DNA from: Phoronis australis
Lineage: Eukaryota > Phoronida > Phoronidae
Reading direction: 5' to 3'
NCBI GenBank assembly: GCA_002633005.1
Contig: NMRA01000168.1
Location: 67,129 to 127,128, forward strand
Length of the DNA: 60,000 nt
Part shown: positions 45,982-57,674 of the stretch, piece by piece
How the letters are laid out: every line of letters starts with the position of its first letter
Position numbering within the stretch: position 1 is the first letter of the stretch
Notes under the pieces: model-generated
The model's input: the letters and a program-made list of their open reading frames with translations, nothing else
The model's database searches: none
Told to the model about the DNA's origin: nothing
Position numbers and translations under genes: made by a program

Positions 45982-48900
45982 GTAATTTCGTGACAAGGCT
46001 GCTGAACTGAGCTAGCGAAGATGACTCGAAATCGCAACCTTGGCTGATTCAAAGGCTTTAGAGCTCAGCCTCAACCAGTTTCCACTCAACCTTTATTTTG
46101 TCGTTAAATGGCCAATGGTCACTTTTGATGGATTCTGATTTTGAGGACCAGGTTGTCATTGAATAATGCCTGTTCAAATGAAACTGATTTTGTGAACCAG
46201 TCTCAATTAATTCCTGTTATGCAGTAATTTGAAGGCCATTGTGAAGTATTTAGCTCGATGTGAAAAGGGAAATTACTGTAGGGTAAATGTGTAAACTTGA
46301 TTAAAAATTCGCATCTGTGTTCTTATCAGTGTGGTTAGAAATTAAAATGCTGTACTGACAACCAAAAGGTCCTGGGTAGTGCTCCATGAAAAATACATTC
46401 ATATGTGCACCATTAGTCCATGCTTTAACAGCTGCAGACAGCCGGAAAAATGACCGACGGAAATGCCTTGCCAATGTAGACAGCTAGGTCGAGGTTGACA
46501 TAAATTAGATCAATACATTTTAGAAATAATGTTTCTACATCACCACTTCAAAGTGGTTGTTGGAAGTCTGCAAAATTTATGTCTTTTTTTCAGCGATATG
46601 CCAGAGCCATCAGGACAGAACCTTCAAGAAAGGCAATCCATTGGATATAATGGTTCTAGAGACCACGGTGTACAAAAACCAGAGCATAATGGTATTCTGG
46701 ATCAATCAGTGTTTGTTGTTCCATTTCACTTGTAATACAGAGTGTCCCAAAAATGTACTAACATTTCAGTTCAACGTCAAAGAGTTCAAATTCAACTCTA
46801 ATGAATCGGACTCTGCCTGGTGCGTGGTATCACCTTGGTGTGAATGTATGCACTCATGAGCGATCACGTCCTCTGTTTGTATGTGTTAGGCTCCTGTAAT
46901 TAGGCACCAAGACTCATTTCTGTTCTGTAGAGTTATGTCAGCTAGTGTTCTTTTCCGTGTTCAAGAGGTTTCTATTCTACACTTGCATGGCATATATATA
47001 GTTATGACATTCAACTTTGCAGCAGCGAACTTATTCCAGGTAAACTGTACATGACCACTAGCTGTGAGGAAACATTTAGCCTGTGGGAACAAAGAGGAAA
47101 GACTTTGCACGCATTTCAGCACTAGCCGATTTAGAGACAGACATGCAGTTGGCGATTTTTCGCTATTGTCTCACGGACGAGACTCTGAAGGTTGTTTTGC
47201 ACTTGCAAATACCTGACGTCAACCACAAAAACTGGTAGCCATCATGAAGGCTTTAAAGTTCACGTTAACTTATGCCAGCAGGGTGACGCTGAATCCTTCG
47301 ATGATTTTGTCACAAATCTCCAAGAGCTAATGAAAACATTCTGCTTCTGACCTGCATGTGAAGCCTTCTTACTTAGAGACAGAATTGTCACCAGTAGAAC
47401 GACGAGCTCGCAGTCGAATGGCAAACGACTCAGTTTTGGAAAACAAAAATTATTCATAAATGCTACTGAAAACTCAGTAGTTATTATTTTTTTCATTTTA
47501 CAAATGCCTTTTTATTAACAAAGTTGTGAGTGTCCACTTTTTCTGAAAGCATTGTCTAGTGGCAGCTTAAGTGCAGGAGGTCTGATCCCCATTGCATCAG
47601 ACGTGCATAGTCCACTCGGCCGAGACAGTTGCACTAGAAACTTGAATCCATTTTCCATTTATTGATAGCAGTACAAAAATTACTCGTATAGACGTCAGAA
47701 CAAATTAAGAAGGAGTTGAGGAGCTAGGGACCTGACTCAAGGGTCTAGCAGTGGGGTCCAGTGAGATTCTAACATATGGCCTTGTGAATGAAAGGCCGAC
47801 ACTCAACCCAGTAGGTCACACTGCTTCCTCAGAACTTAACGATGAAAAAGCATTTGTTTGGTGCTACTTGTTTTCAGTGAAAAAAAGGAATTCCACGTGT
47901 CCACCATATCTTGTTCTTCATTGGTGACATTTCGCTGTACTCACATAATTGGTTATCTTTCCATGGACAACATCGTAATCAAATTTTGGAAGGCGCAATT
48001 GGGATGTTAAGTTTTCAAGATGCTTGTTTGAATTTTTAGCGACAATAGTGACAAATCGAACAGACATCTGCGCATTGTAATGATCTGTACCAGCTGGTGC
48101 ACAAGCTAAATTTTGCAAATGAAATTTACCTAAGTTGTGATTGTCATCTGTCAGTGCATACCTCACAGTTTGTGCTCACAAATAATTGGATCCAACATCT
48201 TAACATGAAATAACATATTTTGAGAAAGCTAGATTGCTCAACTGTCATCATCAGTTGTAATGTTGGGTAATTATTACTGGTAGTGGAGAGCAAACAGTGA
48301 CATTTTCACTGTTATTGTTTGTATTTTATTTTAAGTCCATGAAAAAAATGCAAAAAGATATTAAGTTCACTGCTAATTGGTAATCACTCTATTGCATGGA
48401 AATATGCAACAAAATGTTTTTCGTTGCTTTTGGGATGTACAACACTCGTTTTCATGCATGCCGTGTTAAAAATGTTGTATAGTAGTATAGAACTGCTCAA
48501 CTACGGTGATTCTGTTCCGTTTCAGGTAAACTGTTGGACCACTTGCCTTATGGTTTCACCAAAATCTTGATTAAACACTTAAACAAGCTCGCTCAGTCTG
48601 ACTTGGACAAATTGAAGATCGTCTGTGAGCTCACCAGACGAGAAGCTATTGAAGCTACAGGTTTGACGTCTTCTTGATTGGTTTTCATGTTTTGTGTGAT
48701 GTGGTGTGTTGGTCCTTGGCCTATTGTTTACAGCCATGCCTATGTCACGTAGTCTTACTGATGGCACATCCTCAAAACAGCTCCAGATTTTGTTCAAATT
48801 TTGTACCCAGATATAGATTGGGGGGCAACTCCAGGCATTGTTCGAGTTTGGTGGCCTTAACCTAATTTTCAAGGTCACAGCACTAGATGTAGTTAACATG

Positions 48901-51900
48901 TTGCTATGTCAGAACCAAAGCAACTTTTACTGGAACTTGTTGATAAGTCAGTTTTAATCAACCACTAACCATCAGTCGTCTACCTTAAAAGGCTGTGTCA
49001 AGCATCCATGATATCAATTCACGCATTATCCGATTCAGTTTACACACATAGTTTTGCTCTGTCAATTTACACCACTTCAGTTTTCATCACGTCAAGACTG
49101 CTGTGTAAGGGCAAACATTAGTCACGGGAATGAGAATTCACAATTCACTAGATGGCCTTTCATTTGAACATTGACATGTCATTGTTTTGATGAGTTGATC
49201 ACCATGATCGGTTAATTCAGTCCTGGATTGAAGTTAACTTTGCAGTAAACATTTGGATTGAACAGTAGAGCGTCAAAGCTTCGGTGCTGCATGAACATTT
49301 AACTTCGGTATCATCAGAGTTATTGGCAGCTGTTGCTGTCAATGGTGTCTCATGTTGGGGTATTGTCTGGTTAGATATTCTCCATTCTGCCTCTTCAAAC
49401 TCATTTCGTTTATTATCCGACCATATGTGGAATTCTTGCTATGTTTTCAGAGCAAGTTTTAAGCAAGGAATCTTCCCGTAGAAATACCTGCGTTCAGGTT
49501 TATCACGTTGATCTCATCGCATGAACGTCCCCATATACTAATGAGCTATTGTCAATCTCTTGTTATCAAATTTTCAGATGGTGAAAAACTATTCGATAAG
49601 CTGGCGGAAAAGAATTTCACATATGATATGCTCATGGCTAATTTGGAAGCCGAAGGTCTCATGTGGATCTTTAGTAGACAGGAGTCGTCAGGTCAATCTG
49701 GATCTACTGTGAAAGGTAAAATCTGGTAGTCTATAGTTATGGTATAGAATAATGGCAACCCGTTATTTTCCCAATCAAGTTTTACTTATGAACCACCTGT
49801 ATTCAGTTACACAAGCTATACATTGTTTTTTGTCACTTTTCGACTGCTCTAAAAACAGTGATTTTGGTCATCATCTTTAGGAGTTATGGTACTAGAGACC
49901 ATAGTTTTCCGCAATAATGGAAATCTAGCGAAATTCATGGCATCTGACTTCTCTTACGAAATCAAAGATTTTGAACAGTTTCCATATTACAGTATGTCGG
50001 AATAATTATTGATTATGTAACCGGTGGGAAAAGTTAAGTCTCTATCACTGTATGTACTTTTAATCATGGGTTCAATCCAAGAATAGTATTTTGCTTACTG
50101 AAAGGTTGTTTACTATTAGTTTTTACTACTTTGCGACCGTGGTCATGACAAGGGTGAATGACTTCATGATAGTTCAAGGACAAAATGATAACCAATCATC
50201 AGATTAGATGAAATCTTGTGATTTTCATTAGCCGACCGTTATTTAGGATAGGGTACAATGTTTAAGATAATGCCAACTCACCAAATGCAACCTTTCAGAA
50301 TTCCCAGTCCGCCAAACAGGATCTGAGGCAATAATCTCATTGTCATCATTAAAGTCAATCTATCTAGACATGTGATCTTGTGCTTTGGAACCTTCTGAGG
50401 GTCTTTTTGACTGGGACAGTTGAATGGAAATATTTAGCATATGACACGGGGCCAAGGAGGATGCATAAGCAAACTTAAAAAAGGATTTCTGCTGTGTATG
50501 TTTGAGTGGCGTTATTTAAGAGTTCTCTAACTTGAGACTGTGGATATTTGTGAAGGCCACGTGAATAAAACAGAAGGAAATTGTTTCATAATCCATGTTT
50601 GTTTCTTAACAATAGGGCATTCCAAACTCCTTTGAAAACCCTGCAAAATTGTTAAGCAAAGCCAGAACATATGAGTACTATGAGTTGCGTACTGCTAGGA
50701 GCATACTATTTGTGATGTTGTCATGGGTGCGTTTCAACGCTTTGCATTTGTTGTCTTTATGATTGGCCATCTCAGTATGGAAAATTTCACCTTCCACAAT
50801 GTAGCTTCCATAACCACAACTTAATGACCTGAATCATTGGTTTGTGTAAACGGCTACAGCTCTCCAGTCCTCAAAAAATCGCCAGTCATGCTCTGCTTCA
50901 GACGCCTTATACCCCTGTTATTGATATCCTCAGAGTCCAAACGCCTTGGTGTTAATGTGGTGAAGTATGATAAATTTCGAGTTTATCATGTGGCAGAAAT
51001 GATAGCTGAGTATTACAGTGACAAAGCACTTGCATTAGGTTCAAGCAAGTTCTTTACTGTGCATTATGTGTTTATGTAGGACATTCTGTGGACAATTGAT
51101 ATGTATTATTGGAGCGGGGTTCCTGCTTTGAGGTTGACTACAAGCTGTTCGCAAATTGATTGATTTCAGCTGAAAATGGACACAGCCACCTTGTAAGCAA
51201 TAGCTCTGGAAGTTTCCTGACTCCCAACATTGCACCTAGTAACAGGACATTGCCACCACCGGTACAACAGTTGAATGCTGGTAAGAGGACTTATGGTGAA
51301 ATATTTGCTAAGCTCTTGATCTTTTCTTGAGAATTTTTTAAATGAATGGCAATGAAGACACGATGTACACTTTTCATTCTTGTTGTTTTTATTTTTCTCA
51401 ATGGTTTTCACGTGTCAATTTTATTGTCATTGTGAGTACAGTGTATAAAATCCATTCAAATCAATCAGTTAGTCAGTCAGAAATGACTAAACTTTCAGTT
51501 CAGATTGAGTTCATGGTTTAGCTAAAATTGTGCAGTTGCTTCGTATAAAATCTTCATTAAGTTCTTGATAACAAACGAAAATTCTGCTCTCAAAATTCTT
51601 GTCCTCGGTATCAGAAAAATCTGTCATTGTAATATACAATGCCTTCATGGTTTGTTACGTGTTCTGACAGTGACGTAAGGTGGCACCAAAAATCAAGTTC
51701 AGTTGGGCACTTGACCAGTGGATATTTAAGTGATTACAGTAAAATCTTACCAATTCGGACAAAAATGGTTGCCAATTTTTTTCTTTTTTCAATGGTTTCT
51801 AACATTGTTTTGAATGTCCACAAATTTTCAAAATGTTTCTATTAGTAACTTAGGTGCAAGACTTGAACACAGAAATGTGTTAATTTGGTGCTACATAGTT

Positions 51901-54241
51901 TTCATCAAAAAATGAAACAATAAGATTTCACTTGTCTGTCATATGGTGTCCTAAATTGGTGTTCAGTTTACCATTTTAATATTCAGTTTTCTTGTCAAGT
52001 TAGTAACTAGGACGAACAGAATGGATTCAGATGTAAAGACTAAGAAAATAGTTCAAGAAAGACTTGACAAAACTGTGGCTTTTTGCATTTTGATCGTTGA
52101 CTTGATTGGACTTGATAGCTTGAGAAAAATAGAAATGAAATGGTGTGCAGTGGCGGTTTTAGAGGGGGGGGCAAAGGGGCCATGGCTCCCCCCTAAAATT
52201 CTCCCAGATTCCATTTGGCAGTACGGGGGTGCGAATGTCTGACGGGCAAAATCCTGGTTAATACTCTGCCCTGCCCCCCCCCCCCAACTCAAAATCCTGG
52301 ATCTGCCCCTGGTGTAATGGCACATGTGGTTGTGTTTCTTTGGCTTTCCATTGGCATCTTTTGAACTTGTAGGCACCACAGCGACTCACTCTGAACCTTC
52401 TGGCAAGGTAGTACAACCTGGTCAACTTCAGCATTCTGCCAGGGTATTAGCAGCTGGACCACAACCTTCTAATAGTGTTGCACAACCCGCAGAGCAGAAT
52501 GCTGGACAAATCCCAGGTAATGGTAATTTCTCATCTGCTACGCCGTTTGGCCCGGGGTCTGAGCTCAGTTAACCCCCTGTATGTAGAGGTAACCTTGCTG
52601 TGGATGGCTAGTAGCAATGAAAGTCGTGCAATTTAAGTTGTTTGTGGAAGATGTGTCTGTGCAAGACATGTTTAATGCACACTTAAATTATCAACAATGA
52701 TCTTTAGGTGGTTTCAATCCATCTATGTTTGCCAAAGTTACGATGTGACTGTGTACCTTTGTTTAAAGCCCATGTTATTTTCCTTGGAAAGGAGGCTCTA
52801 AGTCTGGTTATGCAGTTACGTAAACAAACGTGCACTGAGAATTTTTGCCAACTATCGCATTAGTACCACTTGGACATTTTAATGTTTAAACTCTTGACAT
52901 GGTGCAACTGACATGGTGCAAGATGATTGGTGTCAAATGACGTTCACACAGCCACATACATTATGCAATTCTGAAACATTGGCAAGGCAAACTTAGAAAG
53001 GAAGGTGGAGTGCATAGGGCCACCCTAAAGTACAAACAATCTTAGCAAATTTATTCTGGTGGAATGAATGTTCGAAACTGACACTGTTGCATAGTATTAA
53101 AATCATCATTATTACCTATCGGTGGCTTGGTTAAGTTTGAGAGCCTAACTTTCGGGCCCATCTTGGGCTCTTCATCGGGGCACTGGCAGGGATCTCTATG
53201 TCACGTGATCTCTTGTGGGCGGTGCCTGGCTGTCAATTTAGAGGAGGCGCTGGTAAATGAAAGGTAATTCGTAAATCTGAGAATCAGTCGAAATCATGAG
53301 TAATAAACCAGAGTGGTTGCCACTTACCAGTGCCTCCCTTCAAACGTGCATGGGTGTGAAATTGCAAATCGTCCCCTGAACACAGACTTTTTGCTCAGGA
53401 ATTTCACGCATCCTGAGTAAATCATCAGACTATCGCAGCGAAATTGCGTTATGTTCAGGAGAATTTTCATTGCCTGTGCCCTCACAGTGGTTTTCTTATG
53501 GAATTATTGTCAAGTTTTGTCTGTCTTACTGATTTAGCTATTGATATAGTAATTTGGTTTTGATTTCTTGATTCTTTGACTTAAAGATGTATTTGGATGC
53601 TCCTAACTATGCTAATGTATAGCAGGAACTAAACGACAATGCTAGTTGAACGTCATCTACGCTAAACAAAATGCAGTTGTATTCACTGACAACTTGTAAA
53701 TGTTAAAAAGTAAAAATTCTGCAAATACGTGACCTTTGCACTAATGACGTACTTTGGGGCTCACATAACTCGCATCATGCTATGTTATTCACCAACACCA
53801 CATCACAATACTTACTGGACACGGTTGAGTGATTTATGGCGGATCATTTTCGACACAAAACTCGTTCTTAAAAACAATCGCAATTTTCAAGTTACTTCAT
53901 ATACACATCGCTGCTATATGTTGTGTTTCTAGCTAATTTGACCAAGCAATCATAGAGATAAGGAATTAGCGTTCAAGTTTCACTTTACCTTTTAGTATTA
54001 TTTTGCAGAACATCACGGAGTCAGCAAGAGGCCGCTCCAAACCCGAACTCCAGATGCCTCTGCTCAGGAAAACCTTGCAATGCAAGCCGATCAACTACAG
54101 AAAAATGTGTATGTGTATTCACCATCTACGTTGATCGAAAAAGATATTGAGAACTTGAAACTTGATGAGTCATTAAGAGAGACCACTGGGGTACATGAAA
54201 ATCGTGAAGTATCCCTGCATGGGAGTAACCAGCCTGAATAG
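45635..54241 (+). CDS. Death-fold adaptor: N-terminal CARD, split DED-like domain, low-complexity tail (7 exons)
   Basis: Seven exons join in consistent phase to an open reading frame of 401 codons plus TAG: 45635-45981, 46594-46691, 48526-48660, 49578-49715, 51170-51280, 52373-52516, 54009-54241. All junctions are GT-AG, and from the second intron on all are phase 1. Residues about 1-95 form a CARD and about 150-235 a DED-like death fold; the rest is Ser/Pro/Gln-rich with PPPVQQ and a charged C-terminus. CARD and DED are homotypic-interaction domains of apoptosis and innate immune signalling, so a cytosolic adaptor is the likely role. No caspase, kinase or NACHT domain is present. CARD+DED in one small protein is uncommon in vertebrates, but death-fold shuffling is well known in amphioxus. 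The ATG is the first in frame after the promoter motifs; an upstream in-frame TTG is less likely. Confidence 0.75.
46594..46691 (+). CDS. Exon 2 of the adaptor gene: linker
   Basis: Acceptor TCTTTTTTTCAG; donor AATG|GTATTC, a weaker site chosen because it alone gives the phase needed by exon 3. It encodes a hydrophilic linker (DMPEPSGQNLQERQS...). Confidence 0.6.
47040..47480 (+). pseudogene. LTR-retrotransposon gag remnant in intron 2 of the adaptor gene
   Basis: Across two frames the plus strand keeps gag-like pieces: FAIVSRTRL with a R-Y-C-L-T-D-E-T-L-K-V-V counterpart near 47165-47195, then GDAESFDDFVTNLQELMKTF near 47282-47340, and FLLRDRIVTS near 47368. The E-S-F-D-D-F-V-x-x-L-x-x-L plus L-R-D-R-I-V pattern is typical of Gypsy-type gag in animals. 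Stops and frameshifts make it non-functional, and no pol was seen. Confidence 0.6.
47708..47829 (-). mobile_element. tRNA-derived SINE, copy 2
   Basis: Same family and orientation as 3073-3194; shares AGGAGCT, ACCTGACTC.AGGGTCTAGCAGTG and GTGAGA.TC. The A- and B-box regions are more eroded. Confidence 0.65.
48526..48660 (+). CDS. Exon 3 of the adaptor gene: first half of DED-like fold
   Basis: Acceptor CCGTTTCAG, donor ACAG|GTTTGA. The translation contains LLDHLPYGFTKILIKHLNKL and SDLDKLKIVCELTRREAIEA. Helices 1-2 with L-x-x-x-D-L-x-x-L-K-x-x-C are typical of death effector domains; pyrin domains share part of this pattern. Confidence 0.7.
49578..49715 (+). CDS. Exon 4 of the adaptor gene: second half of DED-like fold
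   Basis: Acceptor AAATTTTCAG, donor AAAG|GTAAAA. It encodes DGEKLFDKLAEKNFTYDMLM and NLEAEGLMWIF, matching DED helices 4-6 (G-x-x-L-F-x-x-L). The RxDL motif of classical DEDs is missing (EAEGL), so its binding face may differ. Confidence 0.7.
51170..51280 (+). CDS. Exon 5 of the adaptor gene: low-complexity
   Basis: Acceptor TTGATTTCAG, donor GCTG|GTAAGA. Ser/Asn-rich, ending LPPPVQQLNA. Supported by strong splice sites and the conserved phase-1 pattern. Confidence 0.7.
52148..52311. mobile_element. hAT-like MITE in intron 5 of the adaptor gene
   Basis: Ends CAGTGGCGGTTTTAGAG and ATCCTGGATCTGCCCCTG form imperfect inverted termini. The interior is the inverted counterpart of 42608-42763. C and G homopolymers mark both sides. 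The long minus-strand open frame here belongs to the MITE. Confidence 0.85.
52373..52516 (+). CDS. Exon 6 of the adaptor gene: low-complexity
   Basis: Acceptor TTGAACTTGTAG, donor CCAG|GTAATG. Gln/Ser/Pro-rich with VVQPGQLQHSA and SVAQPAEQNAGQIP. It starts 61 bases after a hAT-like MITE. Confidence 0.7.
53130..53195 (-). ncRNA. Second hammerhead-like motif
   Basis: On the minus strand CCGATGA is followed by AGAGCCC AAGAT GGGCCC and then GAAA. The order of core, stem II and GAAA resembles 39015-39055 but with a changed first core base (C for T), so catalysis is doubtful. It is located after exon 6, within intron 6. Confidence 0.25.
54009..54241 (+). CDS. Exon 7 of the adaptor gene: C-terminus and stop
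   Basis: Acceptor TATTATTTTGCAG. It encodes about 77 residues including ENLAMQADQLQKNVYVY and EKDIENLKLDESLRE, then TAG at 54239-54241. Helical and acidic; no known domain. The 3' UTR probably continues beyond, but no strong AATAAA is close by. Confidence 0.7.
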
Positions 54242-56500
54242 GCGCATGTGAATTTGTAACTCTTGGCTTGTTTCTTGGAAGAGTCATAATTAGCTGTTGT
54301 GTTTTGAGTTTAACTAAAAGTCGGAAATGTTAGTAAAAATAGTCAAAAGTTCATTTTCTGGTCTTTTAGTTTCTCGAAATATTTTTTCTTCTGTCTATTA
54401 GAGCAGATTACAGATTTCTGTCTTTTCGAGTTATGGACAGATTTCTGATTTTCAGCCTTAGCCTGTTTACATGAAACAGTCTGAGCCATCTGTAGACGGA
54501 TCATTTTAGGTGAAAGTCAAAAGACAATTAAAGCTAATGGCTCCTTAATAATTTGAAAACGAAACCTAGAGTTGGCTGTTGAACATGTTGTGAGGCATGA
54601 GTTTGCATCAGCCAGAATGATTATTTGTAATTTACTTTCATCACTAATCATATTTTCCTTTGTTAAATAAGTATAAAGTTAACACATTTTTGTGCTTGTG
54701 CATCCACTGGACGCTAACGAACATCTTTACAGTGTAAGTCTGCTTTTAGACAGGCATAGAAATTTCCGGTGTTGTTCCGTTATTATTGTGAGATTGTGTC
54801 AAGCATATTTTTGGGTTTTATAATGAGTTTCCAATATTTTACAGGCACATGTTCCAAAAAAGTATTTCTTTGTCGCATTGACCTAGGTCACATCAGTGTA
54901 ATTCAAGTGCTCTATGTGGGTAAAGTTTGGAACATGACGCTTCTGTTGTTGGTAAGATGTACAATGTTTTCATTTAAGTGCTACATCTGCTATTAACTCA
55001 AGATTGTTTTGCCATCTAATTACCCACTGATGTATAGTACGTTTATCGTCACATTGTAGCTGGAATGAGGTCCTTCTAAACCTTACACACTTGTATTGCC
55101 TCTTTCATATGAGAAAGTACTATAAGTTGAGTGCTCACAACTTGTTAGGTGTGCCTTAGGTTGAGCATAGTACTCCAAGCACCTTGCTGTGGTACTATGT
55201 TTGGTATTTGACTTGACATAATCGTGTATTGTGACTCTTTTATGCATCACACATCATGCCGTCATTCCTCTCCATCCGTGCCCCTTAGTGGTAACTTTGC
55301 GCGTGTTTCTATATCTATCTAGAATGAAATTTGGCAGATTTCTGCTCCAGAGACACGTCAACATTTGCAGATGGATTCAACGTATTCTGTGACTTCAAGT
55401 TGTCACTTATTTTTTTATTTAGGCAGCCACGTCTTCTCTTGTGTGCCTAAGTACTCGAAGGATCATTATGAAATTTTATAGCCGAATTCCTATTGGGAAG
55501 ATCAAGTCTCATGAAAATTTTAAGGTGTGTCCAACTACTGTCATGACCATTTTGGAATTTTTTTTTTACTTGTGGCTTAGTATCTGGCAGTTTCCTTATA
55601 GTTCTTGAAATTTGATGTACATATGTGTTCCAGTTGAGAATAATGAGCCAGATGTTGATTTTCGGACAATGCCGACTACCGTGGCATTCTGTAGTGACAG
55701 TTTATGTTTTCTTTGCTTATAGCTCGTTCCTTGATGTATGTTCGTAAATTTTGGCTAACAAGTTTCTGCCAAGACGACTACCACTTGCCTGGTTTTAAAC
55801 AAATTGACTTTTGCTACACCCTCTAGTGGTCTTTTTTATTTTATGCATCACACCCCTGGAAGCAGTGCATCTGAAATACAGTTGTGTGTACATTTCAATG
55901 CTTTGGGCTGTCCTCGTTAAGTATGAATTGATTTTGAATTAAGGACGGTACGGATTCATGAATATTAGAACTGAGCAGGGAATGTAAACAGCACAAAACA
56001 TTGGCTAATACAGTAATCTACATGTGGAAAGTCGTAGGCTTGAATAAAAAAAATTGTCGTTTCTTGTTGGTTTGTTTATCTTAATTACTTTTCAAACTGC
56101 ACCACGTTCAAAGAACACACTGAAACTACAGGTAAAATGAGGAAGAATTGAGTTGTGGTTTCCTAGAGAAATCTCAGTACTTCGGCAACATGTTTTCTTC
56201 AGAACATGTTCATGTTTAACACAATGAACTGTCATTGTTAAATGCAAATGGAACATCACATTGTGTTAAACAAACATATTATAAACACCTGTCGTTTTTA
56301 AACTGCCTGTCTCGTTCATTACCACCAGCTCATGGAAAGGTTCGTGCGCAAGAAAAATACTGTTCATTTCCCGGTTTGGAAACTTTTAAGTTAAAACTGT
56401 CAGTTGTATAATCCACAGTACCTTGGTTTCACATTTTAAGAAGACCGTACATAACACGTTTTATTCTTTACAAATTAAGAGTCTGACACAACTTTTTGGT
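54242..56500. other. 3' UTR and intergenic sequence between convergent genes
   Basis: Contains no supported exon. 55240-55760 holds diverged repeats around a GAAATTT(G/T)G(C/A)(C/A)(G/A) word. An inverted repeat GTTTAACACAATG (56214-56226) / CATTGTGTTAAAC (56259-56271) lies further on. Confidence 0.4.
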
Positions 56501-56910
56501 ACGTATCCTACTGGCATTATGTGACCCAAGATGAATGAAAAAAAATCACTGCAGCACACTTATGTCTCACAGACTATCATTTTCATTACATTTACGCTAT
56601 TTTTTTCCCTCAATCATGTCTTACTTTTATTGTCTGTTTTTATTTATAGTTACATTTTAGTTAATCGTCTCGTCTTTCTTTACCTTCTATTTATCATATT
56701 TTATTTTTTATTTTATTTCATCAGTCTTTCCATGTTAATTTCTTATTCTTTGCAAATTATTTAGATATTGTCTTTCATTTTGTAATTCTGTTAGTTTGTC
56801 TTACTGTCTGTATGTTTTTTACCGAGGGCCCCCATGGAAAGCAGTGTGAACTGATGGGGCTACCCTCATTGTAAATATTACATTAATAAATAAAAATAAA
56901 TAAATCGTTG
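56501..56910 (+). mobile_element. LINE 3' tail
   Basis: A pyrimidine-rich stretch is followed by ACCGAGGGCCCCCATGGAAA, ACTGATGGGGCTACCCTCA and a terminal AATAAATAAAAATAAATAAAT. This resembles the 3' end of CR1/L2-type LINEs, where a short stem-like end precedes a simple repeat tail. The hydrophobic 77-codon frame (56531-56764) arises from the T-rich tract. It is repeated after the N at 57225. Confidence 0.55.
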
Positions 56911-57105
56911 AAAAATTGTCAAAACGAAATTTAACAAACTATTCACTTTGAAAACGCAAATATTTTTACCTATAAGGTTAGCCACAGGCGCTAGCAGGTT
57001 GCAAGATGGCAATGACACATAGCCTTTTCACAGCAGTTATGAGCATTATTGGGCCAATGTCCCTTTCTCCGACATGGTGCATTTGGCTACTAAATCGGGA
57101 TTTTA
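56654..57105. repeat. Block duplicated across an N, copy 1
   Basis: Matches 57226-57674 with few differences. It is separated from the N by a 106-bp block bounded by TTTCCGCGGAAA palindromes. Confidence 0.85.
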
Positions 57106-57118
57106 CAGGGCTTGGAAT

Positions 57119-57224
57119 TTTCCGCGGAAACGCGGATTTCCGCTTTTTTCAATGTTCTGTCCGCGCATTTTATTATATTTCCGCGTAAAAAAAAGTCGGA
57201 TTTGATGTAAAATTTCCGCGGAAA
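57119..57224. repeat. 106-bp block bounded by TTTCCGCGGAAA palindromes
   Basis: The perfect 12-bp palindrome TTTCCGCGGAAA occurs at 57119-57130 and 57213-57224, with ATTTCCGC and TTTCCGCGTAAAA variants in between. It ends exactly at the N. Confidence 0.75.
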
Positions 57225-57225
57225 N

Positions 57226-57674
57226 ATTTTAGTTAATCGTCTTGTCTTTCTTTACCTTCTATTCATCATATTTTATTTTTTATTTTGTTTCATCAGTCTT
57301 TCCATGTTAATTTCTTATTCTTTGCAAATTATTTAGATATTGTCTTTCATTTTGTAATTCTGTTAGTTTGTCTTACTGTCTGTATGTTTTTTACCGAGGG
57401 CCCCCATGGAAAGCAGTGTGAACTGATGGGGCTACCCTCATTGTAAATATTACATTAATAAATAAAAATAAATCATTGAAAAATTGTCAAAACGAAATTT
57501 AACAAACTTTTCACTCTGAAAATGTAAATATTTTTACCTATAAGGTTAGCCATAGGCGCTAGCTAGGTTGCAAGATGGCAATGACACATAGCCTTTTCAC
57601 AGCAGTTATGAGCATTATTGGGCCAATGTCCCTTACTCCGACATGGTGCATTTGGCTACTAAATCGGGATTTTA
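57226..57674. repeat. Block duplicated across an N, copy 2
   Basis: Starts at the first base after the N and repeats 56654-57105, including the LINE tail. Confidence 0.85.

Noticed and set aside
48579-48899. 106-codon minus-strand frame
   Set aside because: Overlaps exon 3 of the CARD/DED gene in antisense and has no motif; shadow of coding sequence.
50837-51079. 80-codon frame in intron 4 of the adaptor gene considered as an extra exon
   Set aside because: Including it would need splice sites that break the phase-1 chain; exon 4 to exon 5 joins correctly without it.
52053-52379. 108-codon minus-strand frame
   Set aside because: Made mostly of the hAT-like MITE at 52148-52311.
56531-56764. 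77-codon very hydrophobic frame resembling a membrane protein
   Set aside because: Encoded by a T-rich tract just upstream of a LINE tail; composition alone explains it.
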